A DNA stretch of 64,000 nucleotides from Hyphomonas chukchiensis (GTDB lineage Bacteria; Pseudomonadota; Alphaproteobacteria; Caulobacterales; Hyphomonadaceae), in NCBI RefSeq assembly GCF_000682695.1, contig NZ_AWFG01000016.1:1-64000 (forward strand). Reading direction: 5' to 3'. The notes below the pieces were generated by a model that did no database searches, was not told the DNA's origin, and worked only from the letters and a program-made list of their open reading frames with translations. The position numbers and the translations under genes are program-made. Numbering within the stretch: the stretch's first letter is position 1; each line of letters begins with the position of its first letter. This document shows, one piece after another, positions 53,910 to 62,107 of this stretch.

Positions 53910-54611
53910 ATGGCCAACGAGCACGAAAAGGAAAATGCGGCCCTGGCAGCAATGGAATATGTCGAAGACGGCATGACCATCGGCCTCGGCACAGGCTCCA
54001 CCGCGAAATACTTCGTCGAGATGCTGGCTGACGAGGTTGCCGATGGCCTCCTCGTCAAATGTATCGAGACCAGCGAGCAGACCCGCGCCCTCGCTTCCAG
54101 CCTCGGCGTGCCGCTTATCCCCTTCGAGCAGGTCGAGCGTATCCACCTCACCGTGGATGGCGCCGATGAGGTCGACGCGCAAGGCAACATGATCAAGGGC
54201 GGCGGCGCGGCGCTGCTGCGCGAGAAGATCATCGCCAATGCCAGCGATCACATGGTGGTGATTGCAGACCCGTCCAAACAGGTCGAGCGCCTCGGCGCAT
54301 TCCCCCTGCCAGTCGAGGTTACCCCTTTCGGCTATACGATTACGGCGAAGAAGGTTTTTGACGTGCTCTGCGCCGCCGGTGTCAACCGTCCGCGCGTCGA
54401 ATTGCGCAAGAAGCCCGGCAGCATGGATATGCTCGTCACCGATGGCGGCAACCATATTCTCGACTGCCATTGCGGACGTATCCCTGACGCCGAAGCGCTC
54501 GCTGCGCGCCTCTCCAACGTGCCGGGCGTTGTGGAGCATGGCCTGTTCATCGGCATCGCCCGCACTGTCATCATCGGCAATGAAAACGGTGCCACTGTCT
54601 TTGAATTCTAG
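53910..54611 (+). CDS. rpiA: Ribose-5-phosphate isomerase A
   Basis: RpiA interconverts ribose 5-phosphate and ribulose 5-phosphate in the pentose phosphate pathway. The 233-residue protein has GLGTGSTAKYF (phosphate binding), DGADEVDAQGN with the catalytic Asp residues, and KGGGAALLREKI with the active-site Glu/Lys. The C-terminus has the conserved GMDMLVTDGGNH-like segment. It follows glmU closely and precedes gor by 96 bp. Confidence 0.97.
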   Translation: MANEHEKENAALAAMEYVEDGMTIGLGTGSTAKYFVEMLADEVADGLLVKCIETSEQTRALASSLGVPLIPFEQVERIHLTVDGADEVDAQGNMIKGGGAALLREKIIANASDHMVVIADPSKQVERLGAFPLPVEVTPFGYTITAKKVFDVLCAAGVNRPRVELRKKPGSMDMLVTDGGNHILDCHCGRIPDAEALAARLSNVPGVVEHGLFIGIARTVIIGNENGATVFEF

Positions 54612-54707
54612 GTCCCGGACCTTACATCTGCCGCAGATTCAAAGGATTGCCCGGCCAGCGCCCTCATGGCGCCGTCAGCATGGCGGGCTTCACGCAAGGA
54701 ATACAAA

Positions 54708-56111
54708 ATGGCCGATACGTCCTACGACTATGATCTCTTTGTTATCGGGGGCGGCTCCGGCGGTGTCCGCGCAGCCCGTCTTGCGGCCCTCACGGGCGCC
54801 AAGGTGGCGGTTGCCGAGGAGTATCGGATGGGCGGCACCTGCGTCATCCGCGGCTGTGTGCCGAAGAAGTTCATGGTCTATGCGTCCGGCTACGGCAAAC
54901 ATATCAAGCACGCCAAGGGTTACGGCTGGAGCGTCGGCGACGTGTCTTACGACCACGCTGTCTTTGCCTCCGCGATGCATGCCGAAGTTGACCGGCTGTC
55001 AGGCATCTATCATCGCAATCTCGCCAATGCGGGCGTCGAGATTTTCGAGGAGCGTGCCGAGTTCGTCGATGCCAATACGCTGCGCCTGAAGACCAGCGGC
55101 AAGACCGTCACAGCCGCCAAAATCCTGATCGCCGTCGGCGGGCGTCCGTGGATGCCATCTCCGGAAAACCTGCCGGGTGTCGAGCACACAATTACCTCCA
55201 ACGAGATTTTCGATCTCGAGACCCTGCCCAAGCATCTCGTGATCGCTGGCGGCGGTTATATCGCCGTTGAGTTCGCCCATGTTTTCGCCGGTCTCGGCGT
55301 GAAGACCTGCCTCGTCTATCGCGGCGACACCGTGCTTCGCGGCTTTGACGAGGACGTCCGCATGGCGGTGCATGAGGGGCTCAAGGAAGCCGGCGTGCGG
55401 GTCATCACCCAGACCGTGTTCGAGAAGATCGAGAAGGTGGAGGGCGAAGACCTCCCGCTGTGCGTCCATCTCAAGAACGGCCACAACATCAATGCAGATG
55501 TGGTCATGATGGCCGTCGGCCGTCGCCCCAACACCGAGAGCCTGGGCCTTGAGGCTGCCGGCGTCGAAGTCAGCGATGGCGGCGCTGTGATGGTCGACGA
55601 ATGGTCAAAGACCAACGTCCCCAGCATCTGGGCCGTGGGCGATGTGACAGACCGTGTCGCGCTCACGCCCGTCGCCATCCGCGAGGGCCACGCCTTTGCC
55701 GAGACGGAATTCTACGACAAGCCCTGGCACTTCGATCATTCCGACATTCCAACGGCCGTGTTCACCCAGCCGGAAGTCGGCACGGTCGGCATGACGGAGG
55801 CGGACGCCCGCAAGAAATACGGCCATGTCGATATCTACAAGACGCGCTTCCGGCCGATGAAGAACATGCTCAATGGCGACACCAGCCGTGTCCTCATGAA
55901 GCTTGTGGTCAAGCCTGACGACGAGAAAGTGCTCGGTGTCCATATCGTCGGGGATGACGCGGCCGAGATGATCCAGGCCGTGGGGATTGCCATAAAGATG
56001 GGCGTGACCAAGCCGGACTTTGACCGTACGTGCGCCCTCCACCCGAGCGTCGCCGAGGAACTGGTCACCATGCGTCAGAAATGGGTACCGGAAGTCACAT
56101 CCAATTCCTGA
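54708..56111 (+). CDS. gor: Glutathione-disulfide reductase
   Basis: This enzyme keeps glutathione reduced using NADPH. The 467-residue flavoprotein has the FAD motif VIGGGSGGVRAARLAA, the redox-active disulfide C45-VIRG-C50 (GGTCVIRGCVPKK), an NADPH domain with IAGGGYIAVEFAH, and the C-terminal catalytic His region (TCALHPSVAEELVTM). The ATG at 54708 is set by the family N-terminus. It lies downstream of rpiA and is convergent with the TIR-ParA gene (19 bp between). Confidence 0.95.
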   Translation: MADTSYDYDLFVIGGGSGGVRAARLAALTGAKVAVAEEYRMGGTCVIRGCVPKKFMVYASGYGKHIKHAKGYGWSVGDVSYDHAVFASAMHAEVDRLSGIYHRNLANAGVEIFEERAEFVDANTLRLKTSGKTVTAAKILIAVGGRPWMPSPENLPGVEHTITSNEIFDLETLPKHLVIAGGGYIAVEFAHVFAGLGVKTCLVYRGDTVLRGFDEDVRMAVHEGLKEAGVRVITQTVFEKIEKVEGEDLPLCVHLKNGHNINADVVMMAVGRRPNTESLGLEAAGVEVSDGGAVMVDEWSKTNVPSIWAVGDVTDRVALTPVAIREGHAFAETEFYDKPWHFDHSDIPTAVFTQPEVGTVGMTEADARKKYGHVDIYKTRFRPMKNMLNGDTSRVLMKLVVKPDDEKVLGVHIVGDDAAEMIQAVGIAIKMGVTKPDFDRTCALHPSVAEELVTMRQKWVPEVTSNS

Positions 56112-56130
56112 TCGCTGACGGGAAAGCCGC

Positions 56131-57429
56131 TCAGTCCTCCAGCATTGCCTTGAGCTCCATCCCGACAGTCTTCAGGCTTTCGCGGATGGCTTTCAGGCCG
56201 CCCCCGCGTCCGGAATGGATGACCAGCTGCCGCCAGGCTGGCTGGCCGTCCTTCGGTGCCTTGACCATGAGGTGGCCTGAGCGTGGCAGTGCGGCTTTCA
56301 GTAGCGCCTTGGACAGCGGAAAGCCCGCCTTGCCGTCAAACGTGCCATTGCGAGCTTCGGCCTCGAACGAGGATTGTTCGCTGCGGCCCACCGCATTGAA
56401 CATGACGGAGAGCGCGGGACGCTTGCCTTCTTCCACCTGCTCCTCGATCACCTGGTTCAACAAGCGCACACCGCGCAGCGAATAGACATCCGCATGCATC
56501 GGCGCCAGCACCCGGTCTGCCGCTTCCAGCGCGCAGCGTGTGAGAAAAGTGGCGTTCGGGTTCGTGTCGAAAACGATCAGGTCATACTCGCTGCGATAAT
56601 GGTCCACCATCCGCAGGAATTGCGACTTCACCTTGAGGAGCGCACCTGAGTCATTCGCGAACGCATATTTCGAAATCTCGAACTGGCCCGAAATCAGGTC
56701 CAGCCGCCCACCCGGGCTGCCTTCGCCCATCAGGTCGTGCATCAGCTCCTTGCGCGGCACAGGCGAGAAGGGCTCCGTCGAAAGGGTAAGCCAGCTTTCG
56801 CCGGGGCTCGTCGCATCGCGGGCATGCAGCTTCGAGCGTTCAAACAGGGAGATCACCGAGCGATCGGCTGCTGCGCTCGCATCGGCCTGTTCCATGTCGA
56901 AGAAGGTCTGGGTCAGGTTGTATTGCGGGTCGAGGTCGACCAGCAGCACGCGCCCGCCGAGCGCCCCCTGCCATGCGCCGAAGACCTGGCTCGTAACGGT
57001 GGTCTTGCCCACGCCGCCCTTGAGATTCATGACCGCCAGCACGGGGCATTTGCGCTTGTACGCCTTCTGCACTTCATCGACGAGCTGCGTGACGCCATCC
57101 GGCAGCGTGGACGACAGCTTCAGGTGCGGCTGGACTTCATGCTTGAAGAAGCCATTCATCCGCGCCTTGTCGATCTGGTAGGGGATCAGCCGCAGATTGC
57201 GCGCCTTGGCCCGTTCGACATCCTGCCTGACCGTCTTCGACCGCACGGCGCTGGCCGATACGATCACGATCATGGCGAAGGCGTCATCAATGGCCTGGTC
57301 GGCCTTCGGGCGGTCTTCGGTGTCATTTGGCGCATACCAGTCAGGTATCGCCGCCATGCGCAGCGCCTCGTGGATTTCCAGCAACTCGTCCAGGTCACGC
57401 GTCGAATGGCTTATATAGACGTGCGACAT
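56131..57429 (-). CDS. TIR-ParA fusion protein
   Basis: This 432-residue protein joins an N-terminal TIR-like domain (1-105; VYISHSTRDLDELLEIHEAL, then IVIVSASAVRSKT and LRLIPYQID) to a ParA/MinD-type ATPase from about 128. The ATPase has the Walker A KGGVGKTT (137-144), VLLVDLDPQYN (161-171) and a Walker B-like IVFDTNPNATFLT. In known NADase TIR domains the pattern is E-hydrophobic-x-x-A; here it is Asp70-V-E-R-A, so the catalytic Glu position is Asp. There is no ParB or other plasmid or defence gene nearby; flanking genes are housekeeping. The protein could be a DNA- or membrane-positioned TIR signalling/defence factor, or a TIR scaffold with ParA dynamics; function is unknown. Confidence 0.88.
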   Translation of the reverse strand: MSHVYISHSTRDLDELLEIHEALRMAAIPDWYAPNDTEDRPKADQAIDDAFAMIVIVSASAVRSKTVRQDVERAKARNLRLIPYQIDKARMNGFFKHEVQPHLKLSSTLPDGVTQLVDEVQKAYKRKCPVLAVMNLKGGVGKTTVTSQVFGAWQGALGGRVLLVDLDPQYNLTQTFFDMEQADASAAADRSVISLFERSKLHARDATSPGESWLTLSTEPFSPVPRKELMHDLMGEGSPGGRLDLISGQFEISKYAFANDSGALLKVKSQFLRMVDHYRSEYDLIVFDTNPNATFLTRCALEAADRVLAPMHADVYSLRGVRLLNQVIEEQVEEGKRPALSVMFNAVGRSEQSSFEAEARNGTFDGKAGFPLSKALLKAALPRSGHLMVKAPKDGQPAWRQLVIHSGRGGGLKAIRESLKTVGMELKAMLED

Positions 57430-57448
57430 GGGGCTTTGGCAGTCCTTC

Positions 57449-57503
57449 AGGTGGCGGCGTTGTTCCTACGTTACTAAGGGACTTCGCGTTGATTCCGCCA
57501 CCT
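57449..57503 (-). promoter_or_regulatory. Inverted repeat in the TIR-ParA leader
   Basis: Nine-base arms AGGTGGCGG (57449-57457) and CCGCCACCT (57495-57503) are perfectly complementary over a 37-base spacer. The inner arm ends 20 bp upstream of the TIR-ParA start, next to GAAGG, a possible ribosome site. It may be an operator or a leader hairpin that affects translation. The aroF-type gene starts 78 bp on the other side. Confidence 0.3.
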
Positions 57504-57581
57504 TTCTGCTGTGAAATTATGGTGAAACTTGAGCAAGCGCAGTCCATGTGATTAAAGCTGCACTCGAACGGAGCACTTAAC

Positions 57582-58961
57582 ATGACCTGGACCCCTTCTG
57601 ATTGGCGGAATCTGCCTGCCAAGCACATCCCGTCGGACTATCCCGACGCTGCAGCGCTGTCTGCAGTTGAGGCACGCCTGAAGGGCTATCCCCCACTCGT
57701 GTTTGCAGGCGAGGCCCGGCGCCTCAAACAGCGCCTCGGCGATGTCGCTGCCGGCAAGGCTTTCCTGCTCCAGGGCGGCGATTGCGCCGAGAGCTTCAAG
57801 GAGTTCCACCCGGACAATATTCGCGACACGTTCCGCGTGATCCTGCAGATGGCGGTCGTGCTGACCTTCGCTGCGGCGAAGCCTGTCGTCAAAGTCGGCC
57901 GCATTGCCGGCCAGTTCGCGAAGCCGCGTTCCGAGCCCACCGAAACCATCGATGGCGTCACGCTGCCTTCCTATCGCGGCGACAACATCAACGGGATGGA
58001 TTTCACACCGGAATCCCGCAACCCGGATCCGGAACGCCTGATCCAGGCTTATTCGCAATCGGCCGCGACGCTCAACCTGCTGCGCGCGTTCAGCAATGGC
58101 GGCTATGCCAGCCTTGCCAACGTGCATCGTTGGATGCTGGGCTTCGTTGACCGCAGTTCGCAGGGCGAACGCTACGAGAAGCTGGCTGATCAGATTTCCA
58201 AGTCCCTCGATTTCATGCAGGCTGTCGGCCTGAATGCCGAGACGGTTCCGCAAATGGCGCAGGTGGACTTCTACACCAGCCATGAAGCGCTCCTGCTCGG
58301 CTATGAAGAAGCCCTGACACGCGTCGATTCCACGTCGGGCGAATGGTATGACACGTCGGCCCACATGCTGTGGATCGGCCACCGTACCCGTCAGGTCGAC
58401 CATGCCCATGTGAACTTCTGCAAGGGCATCCGCAATCCGATCGGCATCAAGTGTGGCCCGGGCATGGAGACTGACGAACTGCTTCGCCTGATCGACACGC
58501 TGAACCCGCATGACGAACCCGGCCGCATCACGCTGATCTCGCGCTTCGGCTCGGAAGGCGTGGCCAAGGGCCTGCCGCCACTGGCACGCGCGCTCAAGAA
58601 AAGCGGCCGCACGGTCGTCTGGTCCTGTGATCCGATGCACGGCAACACGCTGAAGACGGAAAGCGGTTTCAAGACCCGCCCAGTGGACCGTATCCTCTCC
58701 GAGGTGCGCCAGTTCATCGACGTTCTGTCGGCGGAAGGCTGCTATCCCGGCGGCGTGCATTTCGAGATGACCGGCCAGGATGTCACCGAATGCATCGGTG
58801 GCGCGCAGGCCATTTCCGAAGGCGACCTGTCATCGCGTTACCACACGCATTGTGATCCGCGTCTCAATGGCGAACAGGCTCTCGAGCTTGCGTTTCTGAT
58901 CGCCGAAAAGCTGCAGGCCATGAACGTTGCCGAGGCGACCGCCTCGCGCATGGCTGGCTAG
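57582..58961 (+). CDS. Class II 3-deoxy-7-phosphoheptulonate (DAHP) synthase
   Basis: This enzyme condenses phosphoenolpyruvate and erythrose 4-phosphate, the first step of aromatic amino acid synthesis. The 459-residue protein is the plant/actinobacterial-type class II form: [25 protein letters not shown], and CDPMHGNT with metal and PEP residues, plus [15 protein letters not shown]. Length is typical. It has its own promoter in the 150-bp gap after the TIR-ParA start and is followed by a strong hairpin (58990-59018). Confidence 0.96.
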   Translation: MTWTPSDWRNLPAKHIPSDYPDAAALSAVEARLKGYPPLVFAGEARRLKQRLGDVAAGKAFLLQGGDCAESFKEFHPDNIRDTFRVILQMAVVLTFAAAKPVVKVGRIAGQFAKPRSEPTETIDGVTLPSYRGDNINGMDFTPESRNPDPERLIQAYSQSAATLNLLRAFSNGGYASLANVHRWMLGFVDRSSQGERYEKLADQISKSLDFMQAVGLNAETVPQMAQVDFYTSHEALLLGYEEALTRVDSTSGEWYDTSAHMLWIGHRTRQVDHAHVNFCKGIRNPIGIKCGPGMETDELLRLIDTLNPHDEPGRITLISRFGSEGVAKGLPPLARALKKSGRTVVWSCDPMHGNTLKTESGFKTRPVDRILSEVRQFIDVLSAEGCYPGGVHFEMTGQDVTECIGGAQAISEGDLSSRYHTHCDPRLNGEQALELAFLIAEKLQAMNVAEATASRMAG

Positions 58962-58971
58962 ACTTAACGCC

Positions 58972-59658
58972 TCAAGGCTTTCGTTCCCAAACCGCGTGCA
59001 CCAGCTGTGCACGCGGTTCAAAGCCCATTGCCGTGTACATGGCGATGGCGACATCATTGGTCGGATAGGTATGCAGGAAGGGCGTCAGGCCTTCCGAGAT
59101 GATCCTGTTGGCCAGCGCCGCGAGCAGCGTCTTGCCATAGGCCTTGCCGCGATAATCCGGATGCGTGCACAGCGCGGTGATTTCCGTGTGGCCGTCGGTG
59201 GCAAGGCGTTCGCCCCCCATGGCCACCAGGCGTGCGCCGTCCCGAATGCCCAGGAAACGTCCCATCGTGTGGGTGCGTGTCCTGAACGGGCCGGGCTTGG
59301 TCAGTGTGGCCAGTGCCAGCATCTCGGCAGCGTCTGCATCGCCGAGCGTGACAAGCTCCACATGCCTGCTTGAGGCTGGCGTCTGCCCTGTCAGGATCAT
59401 CTGCAATAGCGGACGCTCGACGGCGCTCACCGTCTCGGGCGCCGCCGGCATACTTGGCTCAAGGATGGACACGTCATAATTGGCGGGTATCTGCCGAACC
59501 AGGTCCGCCCACGCCTCTTCCGACATATCCCGCGCTGCGATGAAGGGGCTCACCTCGGACGGGAACTTTCGCGCGAGCGTGCCCTGGGAATCGAAATGCG
59601 CTTGCCGGCTCGTCAGAGCGCTCCAGATTGGCCGGTCGAGGGGATGGGGCTCTGTCAT
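58972..59658 (-). CDS. GNAT-family N-acetyltransferase
   Basis: This 228-residue protein has the GNAT fold in its C-terminal half, with the acetyl-CoA loop R170-G-K-A-Y-G175 (THPDYRGKAYGKTLLAAL) and a final beta strand (AMYTAMGFEPRAQLVHAVWE). The N-terminal half is less conserved. Its start overlaps the upstream MarR stop by four bases (ATGA), so the pair is an operon. The acetyl acceptor is unknown. Its 3' end carries the long hairpin noted separately. Confidence 0.9.
   Translation of the reverse strand: MTEPHPLDRPIWSALTSRQAHFDSQGTLARKFPSEVSPFIAARDMSEEAWADLVRQIPANYDVSILEPSMPAAPETVSAVERPLLQMILTGQTPASSRHVELVTLGDADAAEMLALATLTKPGPFRTRTHTMGRFLGIRDGARLVAMGGERLATDGHTEITALCTHPDYRGKAYGKTLLAALANRIISEGLTPFLHTYPTNDVAIAMYTAMGFEPRAQLVHAVWERKP
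58990..59018 (+). terminator. Long GC-rich hairpin after DAHP synthase
   Basis: Twelve-base arms AACCGCGTGCAC and GTGCACGCGGTT are perfectly complementary around a five-base loop. The hairpin lies 29 bp after the DAHP synthase stop but within the last codons of the convergent GNAT gene. No T-tract follows, so it is either a Rho-type 3' end stabiliser or a coincidence kept by coding constraint. Confidence 0.4.
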
Positions 59659-60131
59659 TTCTTGCCTGCTTGAGTGTTGGATGCGCGGCGCCTGCCGAGC
59701 AGTGTTTCTATTGTCGCCATCGCGTCGACGAGCTGGCGTCGCTCGGAAGCCGACAGGGGCGCAAGCATGTCGGCGGTCAGCGCCGCCTGGCGGTCATCGG
59801 CTGCGTTCACAATTGTCTGGCCCTTCTCGCTCAGGCGCAGCTCGTGCAAGCGGGCGTCCGTCTCCGAAGGGGTGCGGGTCACGATGCCCTTCGCCACAAG
59901 ACGGGCGAGCAGGCGAGACAGGTAAGCTGCGTCCAGCTCCAGCTCCCGGCCAATATCGCTGGCGCTGATATTCTTGTGGTTCCTGATTTCGTACAGGACC
60001 CGCATCTCGCCGAGCGTCCAGGGCGTGTCGAGAAAGGTCTTCCGCAAGAGGCCAACTTCGCGGGTGTAAAAGCGGTTGAACCCCCGCACGGCGGCAATGG
60101 CATCAGGCAGGTTCGGGCGACTTTGAGGCAT
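59655..60131 (-). CDS. MarR-family transcriptional regulator
   Basis: This 158-residue winged-helix regulator has a recognition region ISASDIGRELELDAAYLSRLLARLVAKG and the wing VTRTPSETDARLHELRLSEKG. It starts a two-gene operon with the GNAT gene (ATGA overlap), a frequent arrangement where regulator and acetyltransferase may act on the same small molecule. It is divergent from the MATE exporter gene, with 160 bp between, so it may also control export. Confidence 0.92.
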   Translation of the reverse strand: MPQSRPNLPDAIAAVRGFNRFYTREVGLLRKTFLDTPWTLGEMRVLYEIRNHKNISASDIGRELELDAAYLSRLLARLVAKGIVTRTPSETDARLHELRLSEKGQTIVNAADDRQAALTADMLAPLSASERRQLVDAMATIETLLGRRRASNTQAGKK

Positions 60132-60291
60132 GGTGGCAATGTGAGTAATTAGTTGACTTTGTCAAGTAACTGTCGCGCCTGAAACCCAGTCACGGAAAAT
60201 TCGACAATCTCTTGTCGCACTCCCTTGTCCCGGCAGCATCTTTCCGTCAGAAAGCCCGGCTTGTTTGGAACCGGGCCGTAAGGAGGCTGTC

Positions 60292-61704
60292 ATGCGCAAG
60301 TTAAGCCTCCCCGCCTGGGCGCGGGCCGCCGATATTTCGGACCTGCTCAAGCTGTCCGTGCCGATTGCGATCACGCGCATGTCGATGATGCTCATGGGCA
60401 TTACCGACGCCATCGTGCTCGGCCAGTACGCGCCGGGCGAACTGCCCTACATCCTGAATTCATGGCTCCCCATGGGCGTCTCCATCGGCTTCGGCATGGG
60501 CCTGCTGCTGGGCACGCAGGTGCTGACATCCGAACTGATCGGCATTGGTCGCAAGGCGGACACAGGCCGCATCTTCCGGCGGGGCCTCTGGGCATCGCTG
60601 GGCCTTGGCACTGTGCTGACAGGGCTCGTCTTCTACGGCGCCGAGCCGCTCTTCCAATGGATCTTCGTCACCATTGCGCCCGTGTCGGATGTCGCGGACA
60701 AGGCCGACCCGCGCGTCATTGCGTCAGAGACCGCAAAGGTCACACGAATCCTGTCCAGTGGGCTCCTCGCCTTCATGGTCTCACAGGTATGCAGCTTCTA
60801 TCTGGAGGCCCTGCGTCGGCCGTTGCTGGTGACGGTGGTGATGTATCTGGGTGTGGCGATCAACCTCGTGATGGACCTGGCGCTCGTGGGCGGCTTCTGG
60901 GGCGTCGCGCCGATGGGCGCAGAGGGCGTGGCCTGGGCGACCACGGGCTCGCGCTGGACGCTGACGATCGTCATGTTCATCATCGTCATTGTCCTCACAC
61001 CCGCCTTCCGCAAGTCCATGGCAGGCCCCCTCAATGAAGGACGTCGCCAGTTCAGCGTCGGCATCGGCACGGCCATCAGCAACGTGGCCGAGTGGGGCGC
61101 GTTCAACACGACCTACATCATCGCCACATGGATCAGCCTGGCGGCCAATTCGGTCTATGGCTATTCGGTTCAGGTGATGGGGCTCTGCTTCATGTTCTAT
61201 CTGGGCATCGGCTCAGCCACCAGCGTGCGCGTGGCCGAGGCCTTTGGCAGTGGCAACCGCGACGCCGTGCGCGACGCTGGCCGGCTCGGCGTGGCCGCCA
61301 CGATCGTCATGGGCATCATCCTTGCCCTGGTCCTCATCCTGTTCAACGGGCCGATCTCGCACATCATGGTCCGCTCCGATGCCGTGCTGAACGGTGTCCA
61401 GCTGGCGCCGGCCATTGCCAGCCTCCTCATCATTGCGGCAGCCATGACCATCTTCGACGGCCTGCAGGCGACTTCCTCGATGGCCCTGCGCGCGCAGGAA
61501 ATCATCTGGACGCCAAGCCTGCTCCATATCGGCTCGTTCGTCTTCGTCATGATCCCGGCCTGTTACTGGCTGGGCCTCGTGGAAGGGCGTGGCGCGCAGG
61601 GCATGATGGAAGGGGGGCTGATCGGTGTCGGAACGGCGGGCATCGTGCAAACCCTGTTCCTGGAACTGAAAGCGGCGCGCCTGCCAAACAGACGCGCCGC
61701 ATGA
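60292..61704 (+). CDS. MATE-family efflux transporter
   Basis: This 470-residue inner-membrane exporter has about 12 membrane helices in two homologous halves. The N-terminal half has the typical SVPIAITRMSMMLMGITDAIVLGQY and the C-terminal half EWGAFNTTYIIATWISL. It is driven by a Na+ or H+ gradient and exports cationic or small drug-like compounds. AGGAGG five bases before ATG 60292 sets the start. It is followed by a good hairpin terminator and is divergent from the MarR-GNAT operon. Confidence 0.94.
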   Translation: MRKLSLPAWARAADISDLLKLSVPIAITRMSMMLMGITDAIVLGQYAPGELPYILNSWLPMGVSIGFGMGLLLGTQVLTSELIGIGRKADTGRIFRRGLWASLGLGTVLTGLVFYGAEPLFQWIFVTIAPVSDVADKADPRVIASETAKVTRILSSGLLAFMVSQVCSFYLEALRRPLLVTVVMYLGVAINLVMDLALVGGFWGVAPMGAEGVAWATTGSRWTLTIVMFIIVIVLTPAFRKSMAGPLNEGRRQFSVGIGTAISNVAEWGAFNTTYIIATWISLAANSVYGYSVQVMGLCFMFYLGIGSATSVRVAEAFGSGNRDAVRDAGRLGVAATIVMGIILALVLILFNGPISHIMVRSDAVLNGVQLAPAIASLLIIAAAMTIFDGLQATSSMALRAQEIIWTPSLLHIGSFVFVMIPACYWLGLVEGRGAQGMMEGGLIGVGTAGIVQTLFLELKAARLPNRRAA

Positions 61705-61714
61705 ATTCAGGACC

Positions 61715-61740
61715 GGCCTCCAAAACGGGAGGCCATTTGT
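61715..61740 (+). terminator. Intrinsic terminator after the MATE gene
   Basis: A perfect seven-base stem GGCCTCC / GGAGGCC with a six-base loop is followed by ATTTGT. It lies 10 bp after the MATE stop and 8 bp before the end of the convergent HU gene, so it may serve both. Confidence 0.45.
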
Positions 61741-61741
61741 C

Positions 61742-62008
61742 CTAGAGGTCTTTGAGTGCCGTGGCTGGCTTGAAGGCCAGTGACGTTTTCTCTGGGATCT
61801 TGATTTTATCGCCAGTCGCAGGGTTGCGGCCTTCGCGCGCATTGCGGGTCTTTGCCGCAAACGTACCAAAGCCAGCGATTGCAACTTGCTGACGCGACTT
61901 CGCTGCAGCAGCGATCGTGTCGAAAACAGCGTCAACAGCCTTGCCGGCTTCGCTTTGCGAAAGACCGGATTCGGCAGCAACTGCCTTTGTAAGTTCACCC
62001 TTGTTCAT
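61742..62008 (-). CDS. HU-family DNA-binding protein
   Basis: This 88-residue histone-like protein bends and packs DNA as a dimer. The start MNKGELTKAVAAESGLSQSEAGKAVDAVF, the beta-arm GFGTFAAKTRNAREGRNPATG and the ending SLAFKPATALKDL are standard. GAGGAGA lies just before the ATG. It is transcribed alone; the 99-bp gap upstream (62009-62107) should hold its promoter and the end of the next gene. Confidence 0.96.
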   Translation of the reverse strand: MNKGELTKAVAAESGLSQSEAGKAVDAVFDTIAAAAKSRQQVAIAGFGTFAAKTRNAREGRNPATGDKIKIPEKTSLAFKPATALKDL

Positions 62009-62107
62009 AGGGGTTCTCCTCTAAGTTAAACGGCGATCCCCCGCCGTTGGCTCGACTTACCCACGATTCGTTTTGCGTGAATATGCCGAAAGGCCAGTAA
62101 ACACAGG

